Below are positions 1-9,510 of a DNA stretch of 64,000 nt, piece after piece. How positions within the stretch are numbered: the first letter of the stretch is position 1; every line of letters starts with the position of its first letter. The notes beneath the pieces were generated by a model. It made no database searches, had not been told where the DNA came from, and worked only from the letters and a program-made list of their open reading frames with translations. The stretch comes from Candidatus Latescibacterota bacterium (GTDB lineage: Bacteria; Latescibacterota; UBA2968; UBA8231): contig JAJEIO010000020.1 in assembly GCA_022827835.1 (NCBI GenBank), forward strand, positions 1 to 64,000. The letters are read 5' to 3'. The translations under genes and the position numbers were made by a program.

Positions 1-22
1 CTACTTTGAGAAAGGATCTCTC

Positions 23-1498
23 ATGGCCAAAGCCAAAGCTAAAGCCAAAACGAAAGCCAAAACCAAAACGAAGTCATCTGGGTCCAGCGCCGTCTCGTCG
101 GCGCTGGCCTTAGCACGCAACCAAAACGCGCAGATGGTCGATTTCAAGTTCACCGATCTGCCCGGCATCTGGCAGCACTTCACCATGCCCATCGCCGACT
201 TGGAACCCGACCTGTTTGAAGACGGCCTCGGCTTCGACGGTTCCTCCATCCGCGGCTGGCAGGAAATCGACGAATCCGACATGCTCGTCGTGCCCGATCC
301 GACCACTGCGGTCATGGACCCGTTCATGGCCGTGCCCACCCTATCGCTGGTCTGCTCGATTGAAGACCCCATCACCCGCCAGCCCTATGCCCGCGATCCT
401 CGGGGGGTAGCCCAGCGCGCCCAAGCCTACTTGCTGCGCACCCAACTGGCCGACACGGCGTTTTTCGGCCCGGAAGCCGAGTTTTTCATCTTCGACAACA
501 TCCGCTTCGACCAGCAAGCCCATCTGGGGTTCTACGAGATCGATTCGGTGGAAGGTCGCTGGAACTCCGGCTCGGCGGACGGCCCCAACTTAGGCTACAA
601 GCCCGACTACAAGGGCGGCTACTTCCCCGTGCCGCCGACGGATTCGCTGCAAGACATCCGCACTGAGATGGTGCAGACCATGCTCGACTGCGGCATCGAC
701 GTGGAGATTCACCACCACGAGGTGGGCACGGCCGGTCAAGGCGAAATCGACATTCGCTTTTGTCCGCTGCTTATTTGCGGCGACCGGATGATGCTGTATA
801 AGTACATCGTCAAGAATGTGGCACGGCAGCACGGCAAGACGGCTACGTTCATGCCCAAGCCGCTGTTTGAGGACAACGGCACGGGCATGCACACCCACCA
901 GAGTCTGTGGCAGGGCGATACGCCGTTGTTTGCTGGCAGTGGCTATGCGGGTCTGAGCCAGATGGCGTTGCACTACATCGGCGGGCTGTTGCATCACGCG
1001 CCGGCGCTGTTGGCGTTTACCAATCCGACGACCAACTCCTACAAGCGGCTGGTGCCCGGCTACGAAGCGCCGGTGAACTTGGCTTATTCGCAGCGCAACC
1101 GCAGTGCGTCGGTGCGGATACCGATGTATTCGCCTTCGCCCAAGAGCAAGCGGGTGGAGTTCCGCTGTCCGGATCCGTCGTGCAACATCTACTTGGCGTT
1201 GTCGGCGATGCTGATGGCGGGATTGGACGGGATTGAGCGTCAGTTGGATCCGGGCGAGCCGTTGGACAAGAATCTGTATGATTTATCGGCGGAGGAGCGC
1301 GCAGGCGTCCCTCAGACGGCGGGTTCGTTGGAGGCGTCGTTGGATCACTTGGAGCAGGATCGGGACTTTCTGTTGCAGGGGGATGTGTTTTCTGAAGACC
1401 TGCTCGACGCGTGGATTGACTACAAGCGCACCGAGGAGGTCGATGCCCTCCGCTTGCGGCCTCATCCCTATGAGTTCGCCCTCTACTACGACGTGTAA
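23..1498 (+). CDS. glnA: Glutamine synthetase, type I
   Basis: Makes glutamine from glutamate, ammonia and ATP in the cytoplasm. The 491-residue protein has the GS-I landmarks: the FDGSSIRGW region near residue 73, the metal-binding [11 protein letters not shown] segment, [10 protein letters not shown], the substrate/ATP loop NRSASVRIP, and the segment [10 protein letters not shown], which matches the adenylylation-site tyrosine region of GS-I beta enzymes. Control by GlnE-type adenylylation is therefore likely but inferred. The start is supported by AAAGGA at 11-16, six bases before the ATG. Unusually, about 16 residues of alternating Lys with Ala or Thr precede the catalytic part. An internal ATG at 134 (MVDFKF) would give a tail-less enzyme but has a worse ribosome site context. 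A terminator follows directly. Confidence 0.97.
   Translation: MAKAKAKAKTKAKTKTKSSGSSAVSSALALARNQNAQMVDFKFTDLPGIWQHFTMPIADLEPDLFEDGLGFDGSSIRGWQEIDESDMLVVPDPTTAVMDPFMAVPTLSLVCSIEDPITRQPYARDPRGVAQRAQAYLLRTQLADTAFFGPEAEFFIFDNIRFDQQAHLGFYEIDSVEGRWNSGSADGPNLGYKPDYKGGYFPVPPTDSLQDIRTEMVQTMLDCGIDVEIHHHEVGTAGQGEIDIRFCPLLICGDRMMLYKYIVKNVARQHGKTATFMPKPLFEDNGTGMHTHQSLWQGDTPLFAGSGYAGLSQMALHYIGGLLHHAPALLAFTNPTTNSYKRLVPGYEAPVNLAYSQRNRSASVRIPMYSPSPKSKRVEFRCPDPSCNIYLALSAMLMAGLDGIERQLDPGEPLDKNLYDLSAEERAGVPQTAGSLEASLDHLEQDRDFLLQGDVFSEDLLDAWIDYKRTEEVDALRLRPHPYEFALYYDV
26..73 (+). repeat. Hexanucleotide repeat encoding a Lys/Ala/Thr tail of GlnA
   Basis: Eight consecutive six-base units, each a GCC/GCT/ACG/ACC codon followed by AAA, lie directly after the glnA start codon. 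They encode alternating Ala or Thr with Lys, giving a very basic tail like those of histone-H1-like bacterial proteins. The units differ at third positions, so the run is imperfect. Confidence 0.85.
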
Positions 1499-1522
1499 AT
1501 AACTACTACCTACAAACTACAC

Positions 1523-1557
1523 AAAGGGGCGGTGCCAGCTTGGCATCGTCCCTTTTT
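1523..1557 (+). terminator. Rho-independent terminator of glnA
   Basis: A 15-bp stem (1523-1537 with 1541-1555, two G-U pairs) closes on a three-base loop and runs into five T residues at 1553-1557. It lies 25 bases after the glnA stop, so the next gene probably has its own promoter. Confidence 0.9.
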
Positions 1558-1618
1558 ACATTTGGGTACACCCGCGCGATTTTCGTATATTCAGCCTCCT
1601 AAAATACAAGGAGAATGT

Positions 1619-2413
1619 ATGCCCTTCTTGACGATCCTAGTGCTCGCCATCCTCCCACTCGCAACGCACGCCGAAGTAGGTCTGCAGGCGCACTACGCAG
1701 TCCAACGCGCCCTCGAACCGGTCGTCGTCGATGGCAAATTGGACGAATTCTCGTGGGAGAGGGCGCATCAAATCAACCGCTTTGAGCGCATCCTCAACGA
1801 TTACGACGAAGTGCTCTTTCCCACCCGGGCGAAGATGCTGTGGGATAGCTCCTACTTTTACTTTGCCTTCGTCTGTCAAGATGCGGACATGTGGGCTATC
1901 TACGACCAAGAAGACGATCCGATGTGGAGCGAGGAAGTCGTGGAGGTCTTTATCGACCCCGACGGCGACGGCAAGCGCTACCTAGAGCTGGAGGTCAACC
2001 CGCTCAATGCGGTCGTCGATTTGCTAATCTACTCGGTGTCGCCCGAGTGGCACTCGTCCAAAGACTGGGATATCGCCGGGCTTAAAACAGCGGTCCGAGC
2101 TCACGGCACAGTGAACGACTCGCTCGCACTCGACCAGGGCTGGACCGCGGAAATCGCCATTCCCTGGGCCGCTATGGCAGATAGCGTCACAGGCGGTGGA
2201 CGACCGACAGCAGGGGATGTCTGGCGACTCAACCTCTACCGCATCGAACGCAAGGGCGGGCGCAATCTAAAAAGCCGCCTAAACGATCTCCCAGACTCGG
2301 ACCCGCTCCGTCAGCACTACCACGAGCAGACCGAGTACACGGCCTGGAGCGAGACCTACCAGCGCGGCTTTCACCACCCCGCTCGCTTTGGCGCGGTGCA
2401 ATTTGCGGAATAA
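1619..2413 (+). CDS. Secreted CBM9-like (DOMON-fold) protein
   Basis: This 264-residue protein has a signal peptide (about 16 hydrophobic residues ending THA) and then one domain resembling carbohydrate-binding family 9. The signature is the opening VVVDGKLDEFSWERA, a middle strand KMLWDSSYFYFAF, and the acidic stretch EEVVEVFIDPDGDGKRY, followed by the ELEVNPLNAVVD strand. CBM9-like domains bind sugars or sit in extracellular enzymes; no catalytic domain is attached here, so the ligand is unknown. The ATG at 1619 is chosen because AAGGAGA ends a few bases upstream and the signal peptide starts there; the frame is open further upstream, to 1532, but that part overlaps the glnA terminator. The FGE-like and deformylase genes follow within a few bases. 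Confidence 0.82.
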   Translation: MPFLTILVLAILPLATHAEVGLQAHYAVQRALEPVVVDGKLDEFSWERAHQINRFERILNDYDEVLFPTRAKMLWDSSYFYFAFVCQDADMWAIYDQEDDPMWSEEVVEVFIDPDGDGKRYLELEVNPLNAVVDLLIYSVSPEWHSSKDWDIAGLKTAVRAHGTVNDSLALDQGWTAEIAIPWAAMADSVTGGGRPTAGDVWRLNLYRIERKGGRNLKSRLNDLPDSDPLRQHYHEQTEYTAWSETYQRGFHHPARFGAVQFAE

Positions 2414-2419
2414 GTGACC

Positions 2420-3007
2420 ATGAATAAGCTCTTAGCCCTCTGCCTTTTGCTTGCCCTGCCAGTGCTGGCCGCGGCCGATATGGAAGGCATGGTGTGGATC
2501 GGCCCGGACTTCTACATCGACATGTACGAGTACCCCAACCAGCGCGGCACCCTCCCCAAAGTCGATGTCACTTGGGGCGAAGCGGAATCGCTCTGCGCGG
2601 AACAGGGCAAGCGGCTGTGCACCGAACAGGAATGGCAGAAAGCCTGCACCGGGCCGCAGAACTTCGCGTACTCCTATGGCGCAGAATTCGAGCCGGGACG
2701 CTGCAATACGCGCTTTGCCGTTGATGGGGTCTGGCAGCGCGGGCCGGGCCTAGCGCCCAGCGGCGCGTATGCAGGCTGCACCAACGCCTACGGGGTCTAT
2801 GACATGATCGGCAATGCTTGGGAGTGGACCGCGTCTTGGTATTCGCGCTCCGATCGCTGGCGGATCGTGCGCGGCGGCTCCTTCTTCCACAACGTCAATC
2901 TAGCCCGGGCCGACGCCCGCTACGGGCGATTCCTCGACTCCGACTATCGCCTCGATTTAGTGGGTTTCCGCTGCTGTCTCTCGGCGGCTCCCCCCCAAAC
3001 GCCGTAA
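2420..3007 (+). CDS. Secreted FGE/sulfatase-modifying-factor-like protein
   Basis: A 195-residue protein with a signal peptide (LLALPVLAAA) followed by a short FGE-sulfatase domain: FYIDMYEYPNQ, VTWGEAESLC, KRLCTEQEWQKAC, YDMIGNAWEWTASW and WRIVRGGSFF. In true formylglycine-generating enzymes a cysteine pair follows the RGGS motif and binds copper. Here that region reads FFHNVNLARADARYG with no cysteine, so I do not expect formylglycine formation. Members of this fold also bind ligands or act in other oxidations. The ATG at 2420 lies six bases after the stop of the CBM9-like gene; a GTG at 2414 would add two residues. It is probably co-transcribed with both neighbours. Confidence 0.85.
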   Translation: MNKLLALCLLLALPVLAAADMEGMVWIGPDFYIDMYEYPNQRGTLPKVDVTWGEAESLCAEQGKRLCTEQEWQKACTGPQNFAYSYGAEFEPGRCNTRFAVDGVWQRGPGLAPSGAYAGCTNAYGVYDMIGNAWEWTASWYSRSDRWRIVRGGSFFHNVNLARADARYGRFLDSDYRLDLVGFRCCLSAAPPQTP

Positions 3008-3011
3008 CGCC

Positions 3012-3548
3012 ATGGCCATTCGCAAAGTGTCGCAGATGGGGCATCCGGTGCTGCGCCAACGCGCCGCAGAGATCCCTCCCGCCCAGATGCAAAGCTCCCC
3101 GATGCAGCGCTTAATCGACGACATGATCGAAACTATGATCGACTACGAGGGCATTGGCTTGGCCGCGCCGCAAGTCTTTGAACCCCTGCGGCTGATCGTT
3201 CTCAGCGACCCCGAAGCCGACCCCCAAAACGAGGCCGCCATCCCGCTGACCGTGCTCTTCAATCCGCAGTTTACCAGCCTGTCGCCGGAGCGCCTAGACG
3301 CCTGGGAAGGTTGCTTGAGCATCCCCCAATTGCGCGGCGTGGTCCCACGCTCGGCAGCCGTCGAGGTCCGGGGCTACGGCCGCGATGGTCAAGCGGTGGA
3401 ACTGGAAGCAGAAGGGCTTTTCGCCCGCGTCCTCCAGCACGAAATCGACCATCTCGATGGCGTGCTCTTCCCAGACCGCATGGCCGATCTACAGACCCTT
3501 ACATTCTTAGAGGAATACCAGCGCTATTGGCTCAATGCCGAAGCGTGA
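3012..3548 (+). CDS. def: Peptide deformylase
   Basis: Removes the N-formyl group from new proteins in the cytoplasm. All three deformylase motifs are present in 178 residues, a normal length: GIGLAAPQV near residue 46, EGCLSIP near residue 100 with the metal-ligand cysteine, and QHEIDHLDG near residue 143 with the two histidine ligands and catalytic glutamate. The ATG lies four bases after the FGE-like stop, so the housekeeping gene is the last member of a short operon with two secreted proteins. That is unusual company; def often sits beside fmt. Confidence 0.97.
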   Translation: MAIRKVSQMGHPVLRQRAAEIPPAQMQSSPMQRLIDDMIETMIDYEGIGLAAPQVFEPLRLIVLSDPEADPQNEAAIPLTVLFNPQFTSLSPERLDAWEGCLSIPQLRGVVPRSAAVEVRGYGRDGQAVELEAEGLFARVLQHEIDHLDGVLFPDRMADLQTLTFLEEYQRYWLNAEA

Positions 3549-3575
3549 GGTCGCCGGCTCAGAGGGAGCGCTGAC

Positions 3576-3606
3576 TTGACAATCGCCCTAGACCTCGTAC
3601 TATGTT
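3576..3606 (+). promoter_or_regulatory. Candidate sigma-70-type promoter
   Basis: TTGACA at 3576-3581 is followed after 16 bases by TACTAT at 3598-3603 (TATGTT at 3601-3606 is an alternative with a 19-base spacer). It sits between def and the oxidoreductase gene, about 35 bases before that ATG, and could drive the 3.6-11.4 kb gene run. Confidence 0.5.
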
Positions 3607-3639
3607 TGGGTTCATTTTCCAAGCCACCCAGATAGACTC

Positions 3640-6600
3640 ATGGATCCCCGCTTCTCACTCGAACAAGGCACGGGCATTTACACCGGCAACGAGCTAATCG
3701 TCAAGGGTGCCTTAGAAAGCCAAGTCGGCGTCATTACCGGGTACCCCGGCTCGCCCTTGGCCGAGCTTTTCGAGACCCTCGAAAACAATAAGGACCTCTT
3801 TAACGAACACGGCATCGTCGCGCAGATCGCCAACAACGAGGCCCTCGCTGCCGCCCGCCTCAACGGCTCGCAGATGGAGGGCATTCGAGCCTTGGGCGTG
3901 ATGAAGAGCGTCGGCCTGCACGTGGCGGCCGACGGGCTGGCCCTCGGCAACATGGTCGGAGCCTCGCCCAGCGGAGGAGTCCTAATCGCCGTGGGTGACG
4001 ACACCTGGTCCGAGGGAACCCAAGTACCGGCTGACTCGCGCTTTCTGTCCCAGCATCTCTACATCCCGGTCCTCGAACCCGCGACCTTTCAGGAGATCAA
4101 AGACTGGATCGGGCACGGCTTTGAACTGTCGCGCCGCTCGGGTCTCTATCTGACCTATCTAGTCACCTCCAACCAAGCCGACGGCGGCGGCAGCGTCACG
4201 GTCTATCCCAACCGCTTTGCCGCCCTCAACCGCAAGCAGCGCATCGCGCTAGACACCAGTACCATTTGCTCTGACGACCGCGTCATCATCCCGCCGGCCA
4301 CTGCGCACAAAGAGCGCGAAGTAGTACACCAGCGCTATCCCCGCCTGTGGCAGTTGGCGCGGGAGGCGGGCATCAACCAAATCCTCTATCCTCCGAATCC
4401 TCCGAGCGACGGCCCCAAGCCGCTGGGCTTTATCACCTCTGGCTTGGCTTATAGCTATCTCGAACACGCCCTGCACATCCTCGGGCTAACCGGGCACTTT
4501 CCCATCCTCAAGCTGGGCATTACTTATCCGGTCGATCCCCACATGATCGCGCGCTTTGCCGACTGTGCACAAACTTTCTGCGTGGTCGAGGAAAAGTGGC
4601 CCTTTATCGAGCCGCAGGTCGCCGCCGAGTTGACGCGGCAAAAAGACCTCGGCTCCGCGCTGTGGGGCAAGCGCTTCCCGGGCAACACCCCGGGCTTTCC
4701 CGATATCCAGGGCCTACACCCCTCGCTCATCGTCCAAACCCTAGCGCGCCTCTTCGTTGCGCTAGACGCCGAGCTACCCATCGACCGCGAGAAACTACAG
4801 GCCGAACTCAACTCCTTGGCCCCTGTGAACTCCACCGCGACCGTGCCACCGCGCTCGCCTTCCTTCTGCCCGGGGTGCCCACACCGCGACTCGGCCAGCG
4901 TGCTCAAGAAAGCCGCGGCCGACTTGGCTGCACCCCCCGACGGGCAAGCCCCGGTAGATTTGGTCTTCCACGGCGACATTGGCTGCTATTCCATGCTCAA
5001 ATACGCGCCGTTTTCCGAGCTGATGCACAATCTTTCCGGCATGGGCCTAGGCGGCGGCACCGGCGCGGGCATCGATCCCTTTATCGACAACAAACAACTC
5101 GTCTTCATGGGGGATTCGACCTTCTTCCACACCGGCATGATCGCCATCTCCGACTCCATCAAAAACGGCCAAGACATCACCTACATCATCCTCGACAACA
5201 AGACCACGGCCATGACCGGGCACCAGCCTACGCCAGGCGTGGACGTCGATGTGTTAGGTAAACCAACCTTCGCCCAAGACATCGAAAAAGCCGTCGCCGG
5301 TCTAGCGGGAGACTCGCCGACCTTTATCGCCCGCATGGATCCATCCCAGCGCCAGAACTACGACGCCCTCGTCCGCAAAACCCTGCTCCGCGACGGCGTC
5401 AAAATCATCATCGCCGACAAGGAATGCGGCATCACCTACCACCGCCGCGAGCGGGCGCGTCAAAGCGCGATCGCCAAAGAACAGGGCTTCCTGCCAGTCG
5501 AAAAGCACATCAACATCAGCGAAGACGTCTGCGAGTACTGCCTCGAATGCACCCAAGCGACCGGCTGTAGTGGCTTGACGGTCGCATCTGCCACTGAGTA
5601 CGGCCCCAAGATCGCCATCGACCCTTCCTCCTGCGTTGCCGACGGTGCCTGCACCCGAGTCGAAGTCGGCGATGGCGACAAAACCTGTCCCTCTTTTGAG
5701 GAAATCACCGTCCAGCGCAAAGCTCCACCCACCGTCTCGATCCCGCCCATTGACGCCAGCCAGTTGCCCGCGCCCGTACAACGCCCGCTAACCGATATCT
5801 GGTACACCTACATAGCCGGGGTCGGCGGCATGGGCGTCAACGTGGTGGCCTCAGTGCTAGCGCAAGCCGGAGTGCGACAGGGCTACGAAGTGCGGCTGAC
5901 CAACAAGAAGGGGCTGGCCATCCGCAACGGCTCGGTTTATTCGCATTTGAGCTACGCACCCAAGGGCACCCCGGTCTCCCCGCTAATTCCCTGCGGCAAG
6001 GCCGACTTGCTCCTCGGACTCGACGTACTCGAAGCAGCGCGGGGTCTCGAACCCCAAGGCCGCTACCGCATCGCCCATCCAGAGCGCACCGCCGCCATCG
6101 TCAACACCGCCAAGACCCCCACGATCGACACTCTCATCGGCCAAGAGGACTTCTTGGCGGAAGACCAAGCCGACCTGATTCACCAACACACCCGGCCAGA
6201 CGCGTACTTTGGCGCGAATCTCTTCCGCATCTGCGAGCACTACTTGGGCAACAAACTCTACGCCAACATCATGATGCTCGGCGTGGCCTTCCAGCGCGGG
6301 CTGCTCTCCCTAGACCTAGACACCTTGCTCTGGGCTATTGGACAGGCCGTGCGCCGCGACCTAGAGACCAACCTAAAAGCCTTTAACATGGGCCGATATC
6401 TAGCGCTCAATCCGAATCATTTTCCGCTCGAAGAACAACCACTTAGCTACGCCGAGCTAGTCGCCGACAAAACTGCACTGTTGGCCAAGAAGAAGGGCAA
6501 GCGCGTCGCCGCGGCCTACCGCGACCGCATCCGCGATACGCCCGTTGCCACGGCGCGGCGGCACTTTGCGCTGCGGGTGTACGACCTAATCCAGTACGAA

Positions 6601-7203
6601 AACCTCGCGTACGCCGACCGCTACATCCGCCAAGTACTCGCCGTGCAGGCCAAAGACGGTCCCGAGTTCGATTTCGCAGCCACTCGCGCGGTCATCTATC
6701 AACTCGCCAAGGTCCTCGCCATCAAGGACGAAATCTACGTGGCCCATTTACTCACCTGCGAGGAGAAGTACCGCCGCGACCGCCGCCGCTACAACATCGA
6801 CCCGAGCCGCGGCGACCGCATCCGCTACCGCCACCTGAACCGGCCGCACCTGCGCCTCTTTGGCCGCGACTTCCGCCCGGACCTCAAGTTGGGCGACAGG
6901 TCGCTGAAGTGGGTCGCTCGCATGAAGTTCCTCCGCCGGCTTTTCTCTTCGTGGTGGCACCGCGAAGAGCGCGACTTCGCCGCTTGGTACGAAAACCTGA
7001 TCGCCGACTTTTCCCCGCAATCCGCAGCCGAGTACCACACCTGGGTGCAAATCCTGTCGCTGCCCGAGGAGGTGCGCGGCTACCGCGGCGTCCGGCAGCC
7101 CAAAATGGAAGCGGCCAAAAAGCGGGCCGATGAGTTGCTCGCTGGACGCGAGACCGCTCCAGACCCAGCACTGGTACAGATTTCCGTATCCACTGGAAGC
7201 TGA
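3640..7203 (+). CDS. Fused indolepyruvate/2-oxoacid:ferredoxin oxidoreductase
   Basis: Oxidatively decarboxylates aryl or branched 2-oxo acids to acyl-CoA, reducing ferredoxin. In 1187 residues it carries: a pyrimidine-type TPP domain at the N-terminus (TGYPGSPLAEL); the CPGCPHRD motif near residue 410; the TPP-binding half with GDIGCYSM, GLGGGTGAG and GDSTFFHTG near residues 445-495; an iron-sulfur segment CEYCLECTQATGC near 630; and a gamma domain starting at AGVGGMGVNV near 726. A further C-terminal region of about 230 residues is usual in the long bacterial fusion. It is single-chain, unlike the two-subunit archaeal IorAB. No strong ribosome site precedes the ATG. A TRAP importer of the 2-oxoacid-binding type lies downstream in the same direction, which fits the substrate class. 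Confidence 0.93.
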   Translation: MDPRFSLEQGTGIYTGNELIVKGALESQVGVITGYPGSPLAELFETLENNKDLFNEHGIVAQIANNEALAAARLNGSQMEGIRALGVMKSVGLHVAADGLALGNMVGASPSGGVLIAVGDDTWSEGTQVPADSRFLSQHLYIPVLEPATFQEIKDWIGHGFELSRRSGLYLTYLVTSNQADGGGSVTVYPNRFAALNRKQRIALDTSTICSDDRVIIPPATAHKEREVVHQRYPRLWQLAREAGINQILYPPNPPSDGPKPLGFITSGLAYSYLEHALHILGLTGHFPILKLGITYPVDPHMIARFADCAQTFCVVEEKWPFIEPQVAAELTRQKDLGSALWGKRFPGNTPGFPDIQGLHPSLIVQTLARLFVALDAELPIDREKLQAELNSLAPVNSTATVPPRSPSFCPGCPHRDSASVLKKAAADLAAPPDGQAPVDLVFHGDIGCYSMLKYAPFSELMHNLSGMGLGGGTGAGIDPFIDNKQLVFMGDSTFFHTGMIAISDSIKNGQDITYIILDNKTTAMTGHQPTPGVDVDVLGKPTFAQDIEKAVAGLAGDSPTFIARMDPSQRQNYDALVRKTLLRDGVKIIIADKECGITYHRRERARQSAIAKEQGFLPVEKHINISEDVCEYCLECTQATGCSGLTVASATEYGPKIAIDPSSCVADGACTRVEVGDGDKTCPSFEEITVQRKAPPTVSIPPIDASQLPAPVQRPLTDIWYTYIAGVGGMGVNVVASVLAQAGVRQGYEVRLTNKKGLAIRNGSVYSHLSYAPKGTPVSPLIPCGKADLLLGLDVLEAARGLEPQGRYRIAHPERTAAIVNTAKTPTIDTLIGQEDFLAEDQADLIHQHTRPDAYFGANLFRICEHYLGNKLYANIMMLGVAFQRGLLSLDLDTLLWAIGQAVRRDLETNLKAFNMGRYLALNPNHFPLEEQPLSYAELVADKTALLAKKKGKRVAAAYRDRIRDTPVATARRHFALRVYDLIQYENLAYADRYIRQVLAVQAKDGPEFDFAATRAVIYQLAKVLAIKDEIYVAHLLTCEEKYRRDRRRYNIDPSRGDRIRYRHLNRPHLRLFGRDFRPDLKLGDRSLKWVARMKFLRRLFSSWWHREERDFAAWYENLIADFSPQSAAEYHTWVQILSLPEEVRGYRGVRQPKMEAAKKRADELLAGRETAPDPALVQISVSTGS

Positions 7204-7208
7204 TCTCT

Positions 7209-7676
7209 GTGATTCGCCCCTATCGCCCAGCGGACTTGCCCGCGCTCAAGCACATCACGGCCGTCTGCTTCCCCGGCGTATCCATCGACCACAACATCGA
7301 GCAGCGCTTCGGACTAATCGGCGGACGCGACTGGCAATTCCGCAAGCTGCGCCACATTGACGACGACGTAGCCGGCGAGCGGGCGAGCGGCGTCTTTGTG
7401 TGGGAGGAAGACGGCGAGGTCGTCGGCTACATCACCACCCGCATCGACCGCGAGAGCAAAATCGGCGGGATTCCCAACCTCGCCGTCCTGCCGCATTGCC
7501 AAGGCAAGGGCGTGGGCCGCCAACTCCTGGAGCACGGCTTAGCGCATCTGCGCGCCGCTGGTATGGAGTGCGCCAAAATCGAGACGCTGGCGCAAAACCC
7601 CATCGGCGCGCACTTATATCCCAGCCTCGGCTTTGAGGAAGTCGCCCGCCAGATCCACTATTGCACGCGCCTCTAA
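7209..7676 (+). CDS. GNAT-family N-acetyltransferase
   Basis: A 155-residue single-domain acetyltransferase. The acetyl-CoA-binding motif A is seen as NLAVLPHCQGKGVGRQLLEH, and the C-terminal strand as YPSLGFEEVARQ. The start is GTG at 7209, five bases after the oxidoreductase stop. The N-terminus, IRPYRPADLPALK, is a typical GNAT opening. The substrate cannot be read from the sequence. Its place between the oxidoreductase and rpiA suggests co-transcription rather than a shared pathway. Confidence 0.92.
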   Translation: MIRPYRPADLPALKHITAVCFPGVSIDHNIEQRFGLIGGRDWQFRKLRHIDDDVAGERASGVFVWEEDGEVVGYITTRIDRESKIGGIPNLAVLPHCQGKGVGRQLLEHGLAHLRAAGMECAKIETLAQNPIGAHLYPSLGFEEVARQIHYCTRL

Positions 7677-7688
7677 ATTGGTAACGAC

Positions 7689-8369
7689 ATGACGCCGAAA
7701 GAAGCAGCCGGCCGTCGCGCCGCCGAGTACATCGAAGCCGGGATGACCGTGGGGTTGGGCACTGGCTCGACTACTGAGTGGGCCATCCGCGCCCTCGGCG
7801 AGCGCGTCGCGGCCGGGCTAGCAGTCAAGGCCATCCCCACCTCGGAAGCCTCGGCCGCCTTGGCCCGCTCCCTCGACATTGCACTGACGACGCTCGCCGA
7901 GGTGTCCAGCGTCGATTTGACCATCGACGGAGCCGACGAAGTCGATCCCAACCTCGACTTAATCAAAGGCCTAGGCGGCGCGCTCCTGCGCGAGAAAATC
8001 GTCGCCTCCATCACCGCGCATCAAATTATTGTCGCCGATCCATCCAAGCTAGTCGACCGGCTCGGCACCAAATCCCCGCTGCCGGTCGAGGTCGTCCCTT
8101 GGTCTCATCCCCTCATCGCCCGGCGTCTCGAAGAGCGGGGCCTCGTCCCAGCCTTGCGCTTGCAGGCACCGGACACCCCGTTTGTCACCGACAACGGCAA
8201 CTACGTCATCGACGCTCGCTTTCCCGAGGGGATCGACGACGCCCGTGCCACCGAGCACTGGCTCAACAGCCTGCCCGGAGTCGTGGAAAACGGCCTTTTC
8301 CTCGCAATGACCCATCTGGTGATCGTCGGTCAAGACGACGGCTCCTGTCATCTGATCAACAAAAGCTGA
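7689..8369 (+). CDS. rpiA: Ribose-5-phosphate isomerase A
   Basis: Interconverts ribose-5-phosphate and ribulose-5-phosphate in the pentose-phosphate pathway. The family motifs are clear in 226 residues: the phosphate loop GLGTGSTTEWAI near residue 21, the catalytic-site block TIDGADEVDPNLDLIKGLGG near residue 78, and ALLREKIVA. The length is normal. It starts 12 bases after the GNAT stop and ends six bases before dctP, inside the same run of plus-strand genes. Confidence 0.97.
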   Translation: MTPKEAAGRRAAEYIEAGMTVGLGTGSTTEWAIRALGERVAAGLAVKAIPTSEASAALARSLDIALTTLAEVSSVDLTIDGADEVDPNLDLIKGLGGALLREKIVASITAHQIIVADPSKLVDRLGTKSPLPVEVVPWSHPLIARRLEERGLVPALRLQAPDTPFVTDNGNYVIDARFPEGIDDARATEHWLNSLPGVVENGLFLAMTHLVIVGQDDGSCHLINKS

Positions 8370-8375
8370 GGTTCC

Positions 8376-9500
8376 ATGCAACATTCTACACAACGCTCGC
8401 GCCGCTCCTTTCTGCAAAGCGCCCCGCTCGTTGCGGCCGGTACCTTGGCCGCCTGTGGCCAAGCCGAACAGCAAGCGGCCCCTGCCGTCCAATCCCAACA
8501 GCGCTTCAAATGGAAGATGGTCACCACCTGGCCCAAGGATTTTCCAGCCTTGGGCACCGGCGCCAACAACCTCGCTCATAGCATTGAAGCCCTGTCCGAT
8601 GGACGCCTGCACGTCAAGGTGTACGGCGCGGGGGAGTTAGTACCAGCCTCAGGCGTCTTCGACGCGGTCTCCGGCGGCACCGCCGAGATGGGTCATGGAG
8701 CCGCTTACTACTGGAAGGGCAAGCACGAGGCGACCCAGTTTTTCTCGGCCGTTCCCTTTGGGCTAAACGCGGCCGAAATCAACGGCTGGCTGCGCTATGG
8801 CGGCGGCCAGAGCCTGTGGGACGAACTCTACGCCGACTTCAACCTCCGAGCCTTTCCCGTCGGCAACACGGGCGTGCAGATGGGCGGTTGGTTCAACCGA
8901 GAAATCAACACCCTATCCGACTTCTCCGGTTTGGTCATGCGAATGCCGGGTTTGGGCGGCGAGGTCCTGCGCCGCCTCGAAGTCACGGTCAAAGCCCTGC
9001 CCGGCGGCGAAATTTTCCAAGCCCTCAAGACAGGTGCCATCGACGCCACCGAATGGGTCGGCCCGTACAACGATCTCGCCTTTGGACTGCACCAAGCCGC
9101 CCAATACTACTACTGGCCGGGCTGGCACGAGCCGGGGACCGCGCTAGAGTGCATGGTCAACAAGCAAGCCTTGGAAGCCCTCCCCGCAGACCTCCAAGCC
9201 GTCGTCGAGTACGCCTGCCAAGCGGCCAACGACGACATGTCCAGCGAGTTCACCGCGCGCAACAGCCAAGCCCTCAAGACGTTAGTTGACGAACACGGCG
9301 TCCAACTCCGGCGCTTTTCCGACGAGCTGTTGGCGCAAATCGGCAAAGTGTCCGCCGAAGTAGTAGCTGAGATCGCGGGCCAAGACCCCTTTTCCAGCAG
9401 GGTCTATGACTCGTTTGACGCCTTCCGCAAAAACTCCATCGCGTACACGCGCATCTCCGAGGAAGCCTATACCCAAGCCCGCGCCCTGACGTTTGGCTAG
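8376..9500 (+). CDS. dctP: TRAP transporter substrate-binding lipoprotein, TakP-like
   Basis: Periplasmic solute receptor of a TRAP transporter. The N-terminus has a twin-arginine signal (SRRSFLQS) followed by a lipobox-like LAACG, so it is probably exported folded by Tat and may be lipid-anchored. The mature part opens WKMVTTWPKDFPALGTGAN and contains YGAGELVPASGVFDAVSGG and GAIDATEWVGPYND, which resemble the TakP branch that binds 2-oxo acids or lactate with a cation. GAGG lies just before the ATG. It is directly followed by the two membrane genes. Confidence 0.93.
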   Translation: MQHSTQRSRRSFLQSAPLVAAGTLAACGQAEQQAAPAVQSQQRFKWKMVTTWPKDFPALGTGANNLAHSIEALSDGRLHVKVYGAGELVPASGVFDAVSGGTAEMGHGAAYYWKGKHEATQFFSAVPFGLNAAEINGWLRYGGGQSLWDELYADFNLRAFPVGNTGVQMGGWFNREINTLSDFSGLVMRMPGLGGEVLRRLEVTVKALPGGEIFQALKTGAIDATEWVGPYNDLAFGLHQAAQYYYWPGWHEPGTALECMVNKQALEALPADLQAVVEYACQAANDDMSSEFTARNSQALKTLVDEHGVQLRRFSDELLAQIGKVSAEVVAEIAGQDPFSSRVYDSFDAFRKNSIAYTRISEEAYTQARALTFG

Positions 9501-9510
9501 CGCCCGCATC

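Noticed and set aside
4596..5261. Plus-strand 221-codon frame inside the oxidoreductase gene
   Set aside because: Out of frame with a gene having clear motifs; Arg/His/Pro-rich composition typical of a GC-rich shadow.
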